Shown piece after piece: positions 1 to 12,050 of a stretch of DNA of 64,000 nucleotides; position 1 is the first letter of the stretch; every line of letters starts with the position of its first letter. The translations under genes and the position numbers were made by a program. The DNA lies in assembly GCA_034231615.1 (NCBI GenBank), contig CM067315.1, positions 10,749,915 to 10,813,914 of the forward strand, in the 5' to 3' direction. The notes beneath the pieces were generated by a model. The model worked only from the letters and a program-made list of their open reading frames with translations. It did no database searches and was not told the DNA's origin. Source of the stretch: Meghimatium bilineatum. Lineage: Eukaryota > Mollusca > Gastropoda > Stylommatophora > Philomycidae.

Positions 1-43
1 ATGCCAAAAGTCTCTGATCTTACAGGTAGTTTCTGAGAAAATC

Positions 44-112
44 ACTTCAACAATGTTCATGAATAGTTGCGGATCCATCAGTCTATGGGCTCATGCCCTT
101 TGACCCACCATG
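44..112 (+). repeat. Dispersed repeat, copy of the 61975-62075 family
   Basis: Shares the core CTCATGCCCTTTGACCCA and flanks with 12880-12965 (+) and 61975-62075 (-). The class is unknown; too short here to set ends. Confidence 0.45.
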
Positions 113-275
113 AATTAATTAATTAGTTGTATTCTGATGTACCAGTACAATTTTTGTGATGATGATAAATAATCCCTGTATCTGTGAGCAGGTAGCTTTT
201 GACAGCCCATATTCTTTATGAAAAACATACAGGTTTTCTCAGTTGTGTAACTGAGGCGAATAAAAGAATATTCAT

Positions 276-345
276 ACATAAAGCCAAAGGTAAACCTTGA
301 AAACGGTGGATAGAAAACATCAAGATAACCTTGAACAAACCTAGA
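276..345 (+). mobile_element. Short LINE C-terminal remnant
   Basis: Nearly the same 70 bases recur at 35868-35935, where they sit at the 3' end of a LINE. The translation matches the basic RKRWIENIK-type tail of many non-LTR retrotransposons. Only this scrap is visible here. Confidence 0.5.
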
Positions 346-667
346 CTCGAACAACATATGACACAGCCAAGGCAACACATCTGGCCTTGGAAATAAAACT
401 GAGGCTTCCATCCTTACTCTTACCGGCAAGTGTGGATAATATAAATCATCATCCACCTGGGGAAAGACAATGGACAATAGTAACTGAGACGACACCCGGA
501 CGCATATAAATTTGTCTCAAAGGCATGGATATGTAAAGGGAGTTTATGGATGCATGTTTAGTCCCCAAAGGGAGGCATTCCAGTGTAACAGTATCTGAGG
601 ATTGACATGTCCAGCCATAGGCGCAGTTCACACACCTAGACTAACTATCTTATCATTCTTCTGTCAG

Positions 668-878
668 ATTTCTTGAGCCATCCTTAGTGATGGTAGACCA
701 AACATTTCCAGTTTCCGTCAGGAATCTGTCACAAAAGAATAAAGGTGCAATGTCCACTGGCCTGCATCTATTTATCATCCATGGGGATTATTATTCAGAA
801 GAGAAAAAAAAATTGAGACAAGATGTCGCAGTGATGATTTTTTCCCCCACAATTGACAGATTGTCAGCCTATCTCTGA
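668..878 (+). CDS. Possible exon of an unidentified gene
   Basis: A pyrimidine-rich acceptor (CATTCTTCTGTCAG) ends at 667. From 668 a frame reads one partial codon and then FLEPSLVMVDQTFPVSVRN onward to a TGA at 876-878, about 69 residues with balanced, protein-like composition and no repeats. I do not recognise the family. No clear splice donor is seen before the stop, so it would be a terminal or alternative terminal exon, or a chance frame. No upstream exon in a compatible phase was found in the first 660 bases; the possible donor at 25/26 does not give the right phase. Transcript data would settle it. Confidence 0.3.
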
Positions 879-954
879 ACTGGAAAGAAGATAGTGTCCT
901 TAATCTTTGCACTCTGAGTTAAAAGTAGAGGCCCTGGTTGCCCCATGTTATGTA

Positions 955-1372
955 TTAGAATGTCTATGTATTGTATTATCATGTACACATTCTTGTATTA
1001 GAATGTCCATGTATTGCATTATGATGTACACGTTCTTGTATTAGAATGTCCATGTATTGTAATATGATGTACAAGTTGTGTATTAGAATGTCCATGTATT
1101 GTAATATGATGTACAAGTTGTGTATTAGAATGTCCATGTATTGTATTATGATGTATAGGTTATGTATTAGAATGTCCATGTATTGTATTACGATGTACAC
1201 ATTCTTGTATTATGATGTACATGTATTGTATTATCATGTACACGTTCTTGTATTAGAATGTCCATATATTGTAATATGATGTACAAGTTATGTATTAGAA
1301 TGTCCATGTATTGTATTATGATGTACACATTCTTGTATTAGAATGTCCATGTATTGTATTGTGATGTACAGG
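955..1372. repeat. Minisatellite, 42-bp unit, about 9 copies
   Basis: Each unit carries TAGAATGTCCATGTATTG followed by a variable TATGATGTACA part. The 14-residue periodic frames on both strands are a by-product of the unit length. Confidence 0.9.
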
Positions 1373-1492
1373 TTCTTAGTTCTTTTACTAGGATATACAT
1401 TTTACTATGTGGAGAATTCCAGTCATGTGCAGTAATTGCAAATTATCTAACAGACAGAAGTCTTAAAGTAAAAATGTATTATTTTCTTTCAG

Positions 1493-1582
1493 GAAATGTT
1501 GAAACCACTGGTTACCATCGCTCTGCAGTTATCCAAACTTGTAGAACTTACAGGCCGTGAGATACCCACTGTTATCACATAA
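1493..1582 (+). CDS. Possible terminal coding exon, unidentified gene
   Basis: A strong acceptor (TTATTTTCTTTCAG, ending at 1492) precedes a phase-0 frame beginning EMLKPLVTIALQLSKL and ending at TAA 1580-1582, 29 residues forming an amphipathic helix-like stretch. About 550 bases downstream lies AATAAA (2128-2133) in AT-rich sequence that resembles a 3' untranslated region. It could follow the possible exon at 668-878 or be an alternative last exon of a gene entering from the left. The family is not recognised. Confidence 0.33.
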   Translation, partial: EMLKPLVTIALQLSKLVELTGREIPTVIT

Positions 1583-2790
1583 ACGTGATACATTTCTTAA
1601 GCAGCCCATACTTGTTCTAACACTGAATCAAGTATTATCAAATATGTTTAGATGTGTTGATGCGTGATTATAAAAAATATATACAATTATTACAACTGGA
1701 ATTCATGGCTTAATGAAAACTGTTCTTGCCTGTACAAGTGTTTTGTCATGCTTGTCTTCCTTATATTTGTATCAATATATTTAGAATGTGTTAAATTCCA
1801 TATTTTATATTTTACATGCAAGGAAATAGGACATTTTACAGTTAAAGATCTTTATCTTTCAAATCCTGTGTTTCGGTTATTAGTTCTGCCAATATTTTTT
1901 TGAAGATTCATAAGGTTGATCAAAGCTATCAGAATTACAAATGTTTTTAAAAAGGATTTTACAACTGTCAAACTGATTTATAAAAGACCTTTACATTGGC
2001 AATATAATTAAATGTTGCATTTCATATGTATCTTACATATAATCTTAAAGCCACATTCATTGGTGACATTTGTAACACGCCAGATTTTTTAAATTTGTAA
2101 ACTTTACTGCTTTTATATATGAGACAGAATAAATCCTATATTTGGTGTGAATTTGAATGTTTGGATCATGATTATTGAGTATACTTTGTGGTCATTTTCC
2201 ATTTGTGCTTCATCTGTATTCTATGCTGCATGATATCAGGGCAATACACGAATCAAACTGATGTTGATAGTGTCCTAAGTTATTTCCTTTTTGTTTATGG
2301 TGTCATATTTTGTTTGATTTATAAAACACTTTCAATATACGTCTCCCTGGGCAGCTGCTTTTCATCATCCTATGTTTACTGATGTCCAAGCTGTCAATTT
2401 GTTTGTTAGCTTGTCTGTTTGTTGTTGTTGTTCTTCTTCTTCTACTGCATTTGCTCCCTGGGGGAGAAACAATTAAAAACAATATTTAAACATTTAAAAA
2501 AAACCCATTTAAAATGAAATTTAAAAACAATATTATTGGGCACTTAACAATCGATTAATGTGTTCTGCATCCAACAACCAATCAGAAGCATTGACCAACT
2601 TCAATCTTAGAGTGAACAGAGTATAGGTTGAGTGTCACTATTCTTTGCTTCCCCCTCAGGGCTTGACAACGCACGGGTAAAAATATGTCTGAATACTGAA
2701 GAGAAATAAGTGAACATAAGAATAAATATGTAAATCGCTTCACTTTAGGATATAGTGGTAAGTGATTGTTTTAGTGTTCATTCCTTAAAT
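1583..2790. other. AT-rich stretch, possible 3' UTR with polyadenylation signal
   Basis: No coding frame or repeat family is evident. AATAAA at 2128-2133 could serve the terminal exon candidate at 1493-1582. A short CTT run sits near 2432. Confidence 0.3.
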
Positions 2791-2795
2791 TACTT

Positions 2796-3590
2796 CAGTA
2801 TATCTCCTGTAATAGGACAATTACTTCAGTATATATCCTGTAGTAGGACAATGATTCTATAAATTACATTGGTATATCTCCTGTAATAGGACAATGATTC
2901 TACAAATTACTTCAGTATATCTCCTGTATTAGGACAATTGTTCTACAAATTACTTCAGTATAGCTCCTGTATTAGGACAATTGTTCTACAAATTACTTAG
3001 TATATCTCCTGTAGTAGGACAATGGTTCTACAAATTACTTCAGTATAGCTCCTGTATTAGGACAATTGTTCTACAAATTACTTGAGTATATCTCCTGTAG
3101 CAGGACAGTTGTTATACAAATTACTTGAGTATATCTCCTGTAGTAGGACAATGGTTCTACTAATTACTTCATTATATTTCCTGTATTAGGACAATTGTTC
3201 TACAAATTACTTGAGTATATCTCCTGTAGCAGGACAGTTGTTCTACAAATTACTTGAGTATAGCTCCTGTATTAGGACAATTGTTCTACAAATTACTTAG
3301 TATATCTCCTGTAGTAGGACAATGGTTCTACAAATTACTTCAGTATAGCTCCTGTATTAGGACAATTGTTCTACAAATTACTTGAGTATATCTCCTGTAG
3401 CAGGACAGTTGTTATACAAATTACTTGAGTATATCTCCTGTAGTAGGACAATGGTTCTACTAATTACTTCATTATATTTCCTGTATTAGGACAATTGTTC
3501 TACAAATTACTTGAGTATATCTCCTGTAGCAGGACAGTTGTTCTACAAATTACTTGAGTATATCTCCTGTAGCAGGGCAAAGGTTCTACT
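2796..3590. repeat. Minisatellite, ~43-bp unit with a 300-bp higher-order repeat
   Basis: Units contain AGTATATCTCCTGTA and GGACAAT. Bases 3001-3240 recur almost exactly at 3301-3540, a 300-bp block of seven units. Confidence 0.92.
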
Positions 3591-3825
3591 AATTTTTCAA
3601 CAGAAAGTATACCAGAAAATTGAGATATGCTGTGTTGTCTGTTTATTTGTGTCAGTGGCCTGTTTATCAACATTTCACACTTGATCTCATTCGCCAATCT
3701 CAGTATTCATTCATTCAAAAATTGCTTGAACTTTTGCTTTTCTCTGTGTCACTTTTGACCTGACCATAGACTGCTACTATATAATAATTAGCTATTAACA
3801 CTTTACCAGCATCGCCAAAGTCGGA

Positions 3826-3958
3826 TGTGTCAGGCTGCTGGCACAAATAAAATAGCAACAGAGCATATATCTATTCTTTAGACTACATCCTGCTGAAAAT
3901 CTATTAGGACCATTGCCATGCTACAAGATGGAGCCAGTGTGAGTTTGAGAACACGCAT
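3826..3958 (+). mobile_element. SINE-like (GAA-tail family) partial copy
   Basis: Shares GACTACATCCTGCTG and a GAGTTTGAGAA end with copies at 24545, 30117, 36598 and 48463 (+) and at 23037, 37205, 41245 and 42487 (-). Diverged. Confidence 0.55.
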
Positions 3959-4017
3959 TTAACATAAACTATTGTTTAATAATTTTGTAGGCACCACTAA
4001 TACATCAATTCATACTG

Positions 4018-4290
4018 CTACTACTAACCTGTCTGTCACTACAATGTGGATGGTAACTAACTTCTCTGCCACTACAATGTGGATGGTAACTAACGTCTGT
4101 GCCACTACAATATGGATGGTAACTAATCTCTCTGCCACTACATTGTGGATGGTAACTAACCTCTGTGCCACTACAATGTGGATGGTAACTAACGTCTGTG
4201 CCACTACAATGTGGATGGTAACTAACGTCTGTGCCACTACAATGTGGATGGTAACTAACATCTCTGCCACTACAATGTGGACGGTCTGTA
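4018..4290. repeat. Minisatellite, 30-bp unit, 9 copies
   Basis: Unit core CACTACAATGTGGATGG followed by TAACTAA. Open on both strands because 30 is a multiple of three. Confidence 0.92.
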
Positions 4291-4330
4291 ATCAAACAAT
4301 GAACAATTTCTAGCAATAGTGTTTGTAAAA

Positions 4331-4711
4331 CTAAACATCTATACATCATGCTATACATCTATACATCATGGTATACATCTATACATCATGGTAAACATCT
4401 ATACATCATGGTATACATCATGCTATACATCTATACATCATGCTAAACATCTATACATCATGGTATACATCTATACATCATGGTAAACATCTATACATCA
4501 TGGTAAACATCTATACATCATGGTAAACATCTATACATTATGCTAAACATCTATACATCATGGTAAACATCTATACATCATGGTAAACATCTATACATCA
4601 TGGCAAACATCTATACATCATGCTAAACATCTATACATCATGCTAAACATCTATACATCATGCTATACATCTATACATCATGCTAAACATCTATACATCA
4701 TGCTAAACATC
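4331..4711. repeat. Minisatellite, 20-bp unit, about 18 copies
   Basis: Unit ACATCTATACATCATGGTAA with G/C and A/T variants in the last third. Confidence 0.92.
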
Positions 4712-5045
4712 TTGGCTGCAATATGTATACTTTCTTAATTGACACATCCAACTTCCATGGCCGTTTTGTGTCACTGAATGTTTTATGTGATAGAATAGAC
4801 AGCCCTGTACAGTGTCCTTAGCTGTCTCCTACAACATGTATGGCAGGTGAGTTAATCTCGCAAATCCCAACTCACCCAGACTAGCTATATTCAAAGCAAA
4901 GAGATATCAGACATCACATTTAATTGTCTTATTATGTTAATCTCTAATTTTAATGAACATATTTTAATTTTAACTTATTTTAATCTTAATTAACTTGTTA
5001 TGTTAATCTCGCAAATCCCACCTCATCCTGACTAGCCATAGATTC
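4712..5045. other. No gene seen
   Basis: AT-rich sequence with a weak internal duplication around GTTAATCTCGCAAATCCCA (4853 and 5002). Nothing else recognised. Confidence 0.4.
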
Positions 5046-5779
5046 TTCTTCTTCTCATTTGCAGTTTTACTTGTCTACACAAAGCTCTTCGGTACTCCCA
5101 TAAGTTTTATGTCGATATTCATCTCTGTGGGACCGTGTTCGTCCCTTAACTGGTTTTGTGTATTGCAGTCTTGCATGATATGTTCAGTGGTTTATGCTGC
5201 CTGCCCACATGGACACAGAGGTGATGAAACCAGTCTTAGTTTATTTAAGTGGCTGCTTAGTCTGTTGTGTCCTGTTCTGAGGCAGAAGATAATAACCTGC
5301 TCTGCTGTGTCGAGAAAGTAGTAATTGTCTTTTGGGTGCTCGATTTTCGTGATAGCTTTGATGAGGGTCCTCTTTTCTTGGTAGGTGATTTCTTGGTCTT
5401 TTTGCTCCTGTGTTACTCCATTCCTTGCGAGCTTATCTGCCTTTTCAGCTCCTGGTATGCCACAGTGGGAGCCACATTAGCGCAGTGGTTAGCGCACTGG
5501 CTTCGCATATGAATGTTCCTGGGTTCATTCCCCAGTTGAGACGGAAATGTTTTTCAGATCGCAGCGGCTCCCAGGTCAACCCAGCCTTAAATGGGTACCA
5601 GATTAATCCGGGAAGTAAAGACTGCGAGGGAGAGGAGATGGCTACCGCCCTCATTTGCAGAGCCTCTGAAATGTGAGATCGCTAACATCTCACACCCCTA
5701 CGGCATTAATAAATGATATGGGTTACTTTACTTACTATGCCACAGTGGGTTGGTATCCACTGTAGTACTAACCTGCTAT
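5046..5779 (-). pseudogene. LINE remnant: RNase H domain and C-terminus, split by a SINE
   Basis: Read on the minus strand and ignoring the inserted SINE at 5470-5735, the frame gives VLQWIPTHCGI, then PGAEKADKLA, the end of an RNase H domain with its H-x-GI-x-G-x-E-x-AD signature. The motif RTGHNRL, a CPCG knuckle and TEHIMQDC follow, as in RNase H-bearing non-LTR elements. A stop interrupts the frame between CPCG and TEH, so the copy is dead. It appears 5'-truncated, since no reverse transcriptase is seen. The same C-terminal region recurs at 26106-26285, 31300-31760, 54050-54205 and 60255-60560. Confidence 0.82.
5470..5735 (+). mobile_element. tRNA-derived SINE, 266 bp, with 14-bp target-site duplication
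   Basis: The head has a pol III A box (TAGCGCAGTGG) and B box (GGTTCATTCCCC) about 40 bases apart, as in a tRNA. The body is unrelated to tRNA, and the tail reads TTACTTTACTTAC. TATGCCACAGTGGG occurs on both sides, at 5456-5469 and 5736-5749. The element interrupts a LINE RNase H frame, which confirms both ends. Intact ends suggest a fairly recent insertion. Confidence 0.88.
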
Positions 5780-6640
5780 AGATACAAAGCAAAGAGATAT
5801 CAGCCCATCACATTTAATTGACTTATTATGCAACTGAATAATGGGAGTCTCAAAATTCTGCAATAGTTGAAATATCTTATAAATGGCATGCAGCAATGTT
5901 TGTTATTGTATATATATGCTATCAGGGGTGATGCTGACCGCGTCATTCCTAGGTATGCCAGTGGACAATGAAAAATATTGGTCTACCATCGTATTTCTCA
6001 ATATGCGTAAATAAAGAAAACTTTAATTTATTTTTAAAATGCTTATGGCGTACTCCTACTTTTTAATAAAACAGTGAAATATCAAATACTTTAGTATAGT
6101 GCTTCGCATACTTTTCCCCCCAGGACTCACCAAAGTTCTTCCCAGAATTCTGTGGCACACACAAAGTAAACATATATATAAAATTTAGATACACAAATTT
6201 ATATTAGGTTTATATTTCATAAATATACATAACTTAAGAACTATACCCATCTATTTTCTTTTTTAAATTTAAAATTAAATGTTCCTCTTATGCCGAGGTA
6301 TGTTTCTTTCAACCGTGAACTTTTTTATAATTTGTGTATATCAAAGCTTTAACCATTACAACATAGTGTAGATCGCAAAATCCAGTCTGGTAATTCAGTC
6401 CCATGACCTTCAGCTTTGATAATTACCCCCCACCCCCATATATTTTCTTTAATGCAGGTCATATGTAATCAATATACCACATGTATTTACTTCTTTCATC
6501 GATAAAATAATATATCATAATCATAAAATAATGAGTAATTAATATGATACGTACAAAATGCTTCATCAGTACTGTGACACAACCTAGCATCAGTTCACTG
6601 TGTTGTGCCTTGGCACACAAGTTGTGGATCACTGCTTTAA
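5780..6640. other. No gene; possible hAT-like scraps
   Basis: AT-rich. Segments near 6100-6170 (TTCTGTGGCACACACAAA) and 6560-6640 (GTGCCTTGGCACACAAG then GATCACTG) resemble the ends of hAT elements. Neither could be paired with a second terminus. Confidence 0.3.
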
Positions 6641-6757
6641 TATACCATTGTCTCAATGGTTTTAGTATTATATCTTGTAATTTCCCATTGTTTTAATCTT
6701 ATATCTTGTCACTTCACATTGTTTTAGTATTATATCTTGTCATTTCCCATTGTTTAT
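6641..6757. repeat. Short tandem repeat, ~38-bp unit, 3 copies
   Basis: Core TTTTAGTATTATATCTTG followed by a CCCATTG-type end. Confidence 0.7.
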
Positions 6758-6916
6758 GTTTCTGCTCAATGCATTTACAGGTCTATGATAATATGTAATT
6801 TTAGTATGGGGAAAAGATTAAATACAGCATAATTAAAATAATTGTTTCACCAAGTGATGTCTGTTTAATACTTTCACTTGTTTGCCTGCTTGAGATATAA
6901 CTGATACCTTACCCTA

Positions 6917-7872
6917 ATGTTTCAATGTCTTGTAACTTATCTCAGTGTTTCTATATGACTTGTGCCTTATCTCAGTGTTTCTATATGTCTTGTAACTTAT
7001 CTCAGTGTTTCTATATGACTTGTGCCTTATCTCAGTGTTTCTATATGTCTTGTAACTTATCTCAGTGTTTCTATATGTCTTGTAACTTATCTCAGTGTTT
7101 CTATATGTCTTGTAACTTATCTCAGTGTTTCTATATGTCTTGTAACTTATCTCAGTGTTTCTATATGTCTTGTAACTTATCTCAGTGTTTCTATATGTCT
7201 TGTAACTTATCTCAGTGTTTCTATATGTCTTGTAACTTATCTCAGTGTTTCTATATGTCTTGTAACTTATCTCAGTGTTTCTATATGTCTTGTAACTTAT
7301 CTCAGTGTTTCTATATGTCTAGTAACTTATCTCAGTGTTTCTCTATGTCTTGTAACTTATCTCAGTGTTTCTATATGACTTGTAACTTATCTCAGTGTTT
7401 CTATATGACTTGTAACTTATCTCAGTGTTTCTATATGTCTTGTAACTTATCTCAGTGTTTCTATATGACTTGTGCCGTATCTCAGTGTTTCTATATGTCT
7501 TGTAACTTATCTCAGTGTTTCTATATGTCTTGTAACTTATCTCAGTGTTTCTATATGTCTAGTAACTTATCTCAGTGTTTCTATATGTCTTGTGCCTTAT
7601 CTCAGTGTTTCTATATGTCTAGTAACTTATCTCAGTGTTTCTATATGTCTTGTAACTTATCTCAGTGTTTCTATATGTCTTGTAACTTATCTCAGTGTTT
7701 CTATATGTCTTGTAACTTATCTCAGTGTTTCTATATGACTTGTGCCGTATCTCAGTGTTTCTATATGTCGTGTAACTTATCTCAGTGTTTCTATATGTCT
7801 TGTAACTTATCTCAGTGTTTCTATATGTCTTGTGCCTTATCTCAGTGTTTCTATATGTCTTATACCTTGCCT
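6917..7872. repeat. Minisatellite, 30-bp unit, about 32 copies
   Basis: Core CTTATCTCAGTGTTTCTATA. Very homogeneous, with a few variants (AGTAAC, TGTGCC). The unbroken 319-codon frame is a consequence of the 30-bp period. Confidence 0.95.
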
Positions 7873-7944
7873 CATTTATTCTAAATGCTATCTAATTAAC
7901 ATAGAGCTCATTTTTCTCATGCTACACCATTCAACCATTTGCTT

Positions 7945-8645
7945 TTCTAATACTCCAACATTCACATCCTTATTTATCCCATACTCCAACATTATCAAAT
8001 TCACTTATCCCATACTCCAACATTCTCATCCTTACTTATCCAATACTCCAACATTCTAATTCTTACTTATCCCATACTCCAACATTCACATTTTTACTTA
8101 TTCTCCAACATTCACATACTTATCCCATACTCCAACATTCACATACTTATCCCATACTCCAACATTCACATTTTTACTTATTCTCCAACATTCACATACT
8201 TATCCCATACTCCAACATTCACATACTTATCCCATACTCCAACATTCACATACTTATTTATCCTGTACTCCAACATTCACATTTTTACTTATTCTCCAAC
8301 ATTCACATACTTATCCCATACTCCAACATTCACATACTTATCCCATACTCCAACATTCACATACTTATCCCATACTCCAACATTCTCATCCTTATTTATC
8401 CCATACTCCATACACAAATTTATCAAATCAAATTTACAACATTATCAAATTCACTTATCCCATACTCCAACATTAACATACTTATCCCATACTCCAACGT
8501 TCTCATCCTTGCTTATCCCCATACTCCAACATTCTCATCCTTACTTATCCCATACTCCAACATTCTCATCCTTACTTATCCAATACTCCAACATTCTAAT
8601 TCTTACTTATCCCATACTCCAACATTTTCATCCTTACTTATCTCA
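7945..8645. repeat. Degenerate minisatellite, ~18-27-bp units
   Basis: Irregular succession of CCCATACTCCAACATTC with ACATACTTAT, TCATCCTTACTTAT and AATTCTTACTTAT spacers. Confidence 0.88.
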
Positions 8646-9965
8646 GCCAGACATCCAATTTGTCTCTTTCTTATGCACGCTGGTTACATAATTAGTACCC
8701 CTTATTGTAAGATCAACCTGCTTTGTTAACCGCCAATGTTAATCCAATATGGTTATATTTTTTCGTCGTAAGACATGCAATCTACCGGTAGTCGTGTTAC
8801 GTGATATTATTGCTGCTTTTGCACCTCTGTCTGATATATCCGACTTCTGCACCAGTGTTTGGCTTGGGCATAACTGTGGTCCTGCTCGGTATCAGGGATG
8901 GCCCGACTAATCAGTCTCCAGCCTCTGTTGGCTAGACTAAGCCACATCTCCACTTAAAGGAGTTGGACCTAGATGAGATTATTATGGTTATATTGGATCT
9001 TTTAACCATCAATTGTGATGGAGATTGTGGTTCTGGTAGTCCAGTCGCTACGACCCCCGGCTTCACCGCACCTTACATATTCCCATAAGAGATCTACTCT
9101 CCTGTCCACTAATCATTCACGCACAGAGTCATAGTCAAGGTTCTCTGCTTTATTTATTCATTCTCTATTATTGACATCTGTGGCGGAGTGGTACAGAGCC
9201 CGTCTACATGCAATTGTGCACCCGGACCGTTCAGAAAACACTGGCAAACTACTGAACGTATTTATATTGCCTAGAAAATCGATACAGCCAAAAACAGCTG
9301 GCTTGATAGCCACGTCCTGAATAATTTTCAGTCACATATTCTTAGCAAACATGTGAAACATAGACCACATATGGGCATGACTACAACAATAGCGGGGAAC
9401 GTGAGGAACATGCCGTCAGATGTTTGCCAGATTTTGCGTTGTGAGTGTAAAACATAAGCCACAGCAGAATTGTACAGTCCAGGAAAAACAGCCAAACGTG
9501 TCACATACCGTAAATACCGTTGATTATTGTTATGTTTCGAAACTGAATTGTAGCTGTAATATCTCCATTTTAATTGACAGTTGAGTAAATATAACTAGTA
9601 ACGTTCTACCTTGTGTGAATGTGGACCTCAATGTACTTGTATGTATCGCTAAGATACGAGTATGAGGGTTTTGAGTGGGGTTAGTGTAACAAAACGATCG
9701 ATTGAATTGTTTCATTGAATAATACACATTAAATATGTACTTTATGTAGGAATCTATTGTTTCATCTGGCCAGCCCTCACGACTTACATGGGTGGCAGTA
9801 GTGGGAAAGCAGTTCAAATAATACATATGATGTCGCCGTGGCCCGAAAAGGAAGTAAAGAATAGCAATTCTATGATGCGTCATGTATGTTGTATTTTGAG
9901 ATATTATCACAATCAAATCCGTATATGAAAATTAGGTAAATTTCGAAAGCAGCTTTCATGTATGT
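8646..9965. other. No gene recognised; possible tRNA-like repeat near 9180
   Basis: Moderately GC-rich unique-looking sequence. Around 9180-9240, GTGGCGGAGTGG resembles a pol III A box but no good B box follows. The 128-codon minus frame at 9530-9916 has no recognisable domain. Confidence 0.3.
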
Positions 9966-9969
9966 TTTG

Positions 9970-10230
9970 CAACGTGCGCAAGCATGGTCGAGAGGTTAGA
10001 GGGTTGGTCTCACACTAGTGATGTCCAGAGTTCGGTCCCCGGTAAGGACTGGGTTTTATTTTTCTGTCGGAGGGTAAATTAAAAAACTCACCCTGTACAT
10101 GACGTGGCGAAAACAAGAACGTGTGGCCTTTATCACACAGCTACAAATCCCTCCCTGTAACTCCTTAACGGGAAAAATGCAGTATTTGCCAGTTTGACCG
10201 TGCGCACGGAAAAGCTACACACTAATGATA
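9970..10230 (+). mobile_element. Probable tRNA-derived SINE
   Basis: GCATGGTCGAGAGGTTAGAG (A-box region) and GAGTTCGGTCCCC (B box) are spaced as in a Ser/Leu-type tRNA, then a non-tRNA body follows. No canonical tRNA can be folded with a proper acceptor stem. The 3' end is a guess; no target duplication was found. Confidence 0.5.
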
Positions 10231-10428
10231 TACAGAAATAGCAATCCATCAAGGAAAAGATGTCAAAGGTAAAGAAATTATAAGTATAAAATCAGATAAA
10301 GTGAAAGCCTAACGTAAAAGATGATAATCGTGAACGCATACCACACACACAAATCAAGTAGTGTGTATGTGGAAAAAACCACGAGGACAAAAATAAAGTA
10401 GGGCTATCAATAAATAAAGTCGAGAATG

Positions 10429-10443
10429 GGGGGGGGGGGGGAG
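10429..10443. repeat. Poly-G run
   Basis: A run of 12 or more G. Similar runs of G or C recur at about 14150, 33041, 40911, 44905, 47868, 49350, 59313 and 60680. Confidence 0.9.
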
Positions 10444-10539
10444 GGTGTATGATATTAATATCCGCAGTGTATCAGTTCCACTACTCTCTACAAGACCACG
10501 AGGTCAATTACTTCTCACTTCGGCGCTTTATCTCTTTAC

Positions 10540-11436
10540 CCCTCAATTGTTCCTGTTGTTATAGTTATTATTTACCCCTCAATTGTTCATGTTACATAGT
10601 TATTATTTACCCCTCAATTGTTCCTGTTGTTATAGTTATTATTTACCCCTCAATTGTTCATGTTACATAGTTATTATTTACCCCTCAATTGTTCATGTTA
10701 CATAGTTATTATTTACCCCTCAATTGTTCCTGTTGTTATAGTTATTATTTACCCCTCAATTGTTCATGTTACATAGTTATTATTTACCCCTCAATTGTTC
10801 ATGTTACATAGTTATTATTTACCCCTCAATTGTTCATGTTACATAGTTATTATTTACCCCTCAATTGTTCCTGTTGTTATAGTTATTATTTACCCCTCAA
10901 TTGTTCATGTTACATAGTTATTATTTACCCCTCAATTGTTCATGTTACATAGTTATTATTTACCCCTCAATTGTTCATGTTACATAGTTATTATTTACCC
11001 CTCAATTGTTCCTGTTGTTATAGTTATTATTTACCCCTCAATTGTTCATGTTACATAGTTATTATTTACCCCTCAATTGTTCATGTTACATAGTTATTAT
11101 TTACCCCTCAATTGTTCATGTTACATAGTTATTATTTACCCCTCAATTGTTCATGTTACATAGTTATTATTTACCCCTCAATTGTTCATGTTACATAGTT
11201 ATTATTTACCCCTCAATTGTTCGTGTTACATAGTTATTATTTACCCCTCAATTGTTCATGTTACATAGTTATTATTTACCCCTCAATTGTTCATGTTACA
11301 TAGTTATTATTTACCCCTCAATTGTTCATGTTACATAGTTATTATTTACCCCTCAATTGTTCATGTTACATAGTTATTATTTACCCCTCAATTGTTCATG
11401 TTACATAGTTATTATTTACCCCTCATCAATTGTTCA
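10540..11436. repeat. Minisatellite, 35-bp unit, about 25 copies
   Basis: Core ATTTACCCCTCAATTGTT followed by CATGTTACATAGTT or CCTGTTGTTATAGTT. The CCTGTTG variant recurs every two to four units in the left half and is absent from the right half, so the right end expanded separately. Confidence 0.95.
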
Positions 11437-11847
11437 TGTTGTTTCATAGTATTGGAAATATCATATCCTCATGGTATTTACAAAAATGTGGACGGTTTTT
11501 TTCTCTCTAATATTAATAAATAACTTTCGTTTGCTGTCAATCTTCCTAATTACTTATTAGTTTTTCACTCTGTTCACGAGAAGACTATATACATGAATTA
11601 AACCGCCTAGCTCAAAACGCATCTGAATTTAATAATGTTATGGATGATTTATACTTTCAAGAACGGTGACAAGAAAAAGAAGAGATGATTAAGCAGGGTC
11701 CAGCTGTTCTTCTTCTTCTCAAACCCCTGGAATTGCGAGCGATTAGCTTTTACTTCCTATATGCATTGGGGAGGTTTCTCCGAGCTTGATTTAATACGCA
11801 GAAGACTTCAGTTTTCAGCTTAGTGTAATGCCCTTTGAATATTATTG

Positions 11848-12050
11848 AGACTAACGGGAATTGAACCAGTACGTTCTAACGGCACCGAATCGCCTTGCAA
11901 CTCGAGTAAACGGGTTTTTATGTACTTGACTAACCGCATCTCCAATAAAGGATGCAAGTTTTGGCAAGACATTCAAACTGTGTACTCAAATCACTGAGAA
12001 CGAATCAATTGAGGCAGTGGCTATTACACAACAATGAACATCCCGTACAA
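11848..12050 (-). mobile_element. tRNA-like repeat, left arm of an inverted pair
   Basis: Starts with ACGGGAATTGAACCAGT, the reverse complement of a tRNA T-arm/B box, and continues through a part identical in type to the reverse complement of 12246-12425. A SINE or foldback element with a tRNA-like end is likely. Confidence 0.6.

Noticed and set aside
5470..5545. Functional tRNA gene
   Set aside because: A and B boxes are present, but no full cloverleaf with a matching acceptor stem can be formed, and the target-site duplication shows it is a SINE head.
6917..7872. CRISPR-like regular spacing
   Set aside because: Direct tandem repeats without unique spacers in a eukaryotic genome; no cas genes.
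6925..7884. 319-codon open frame with ten-residue repeats
   Set aside because: It is a 30-bp minisatellite; the frame is open because 30 is a multiple of three and the unit has no stop. Other frames are open too, and there are no splice or start signals.
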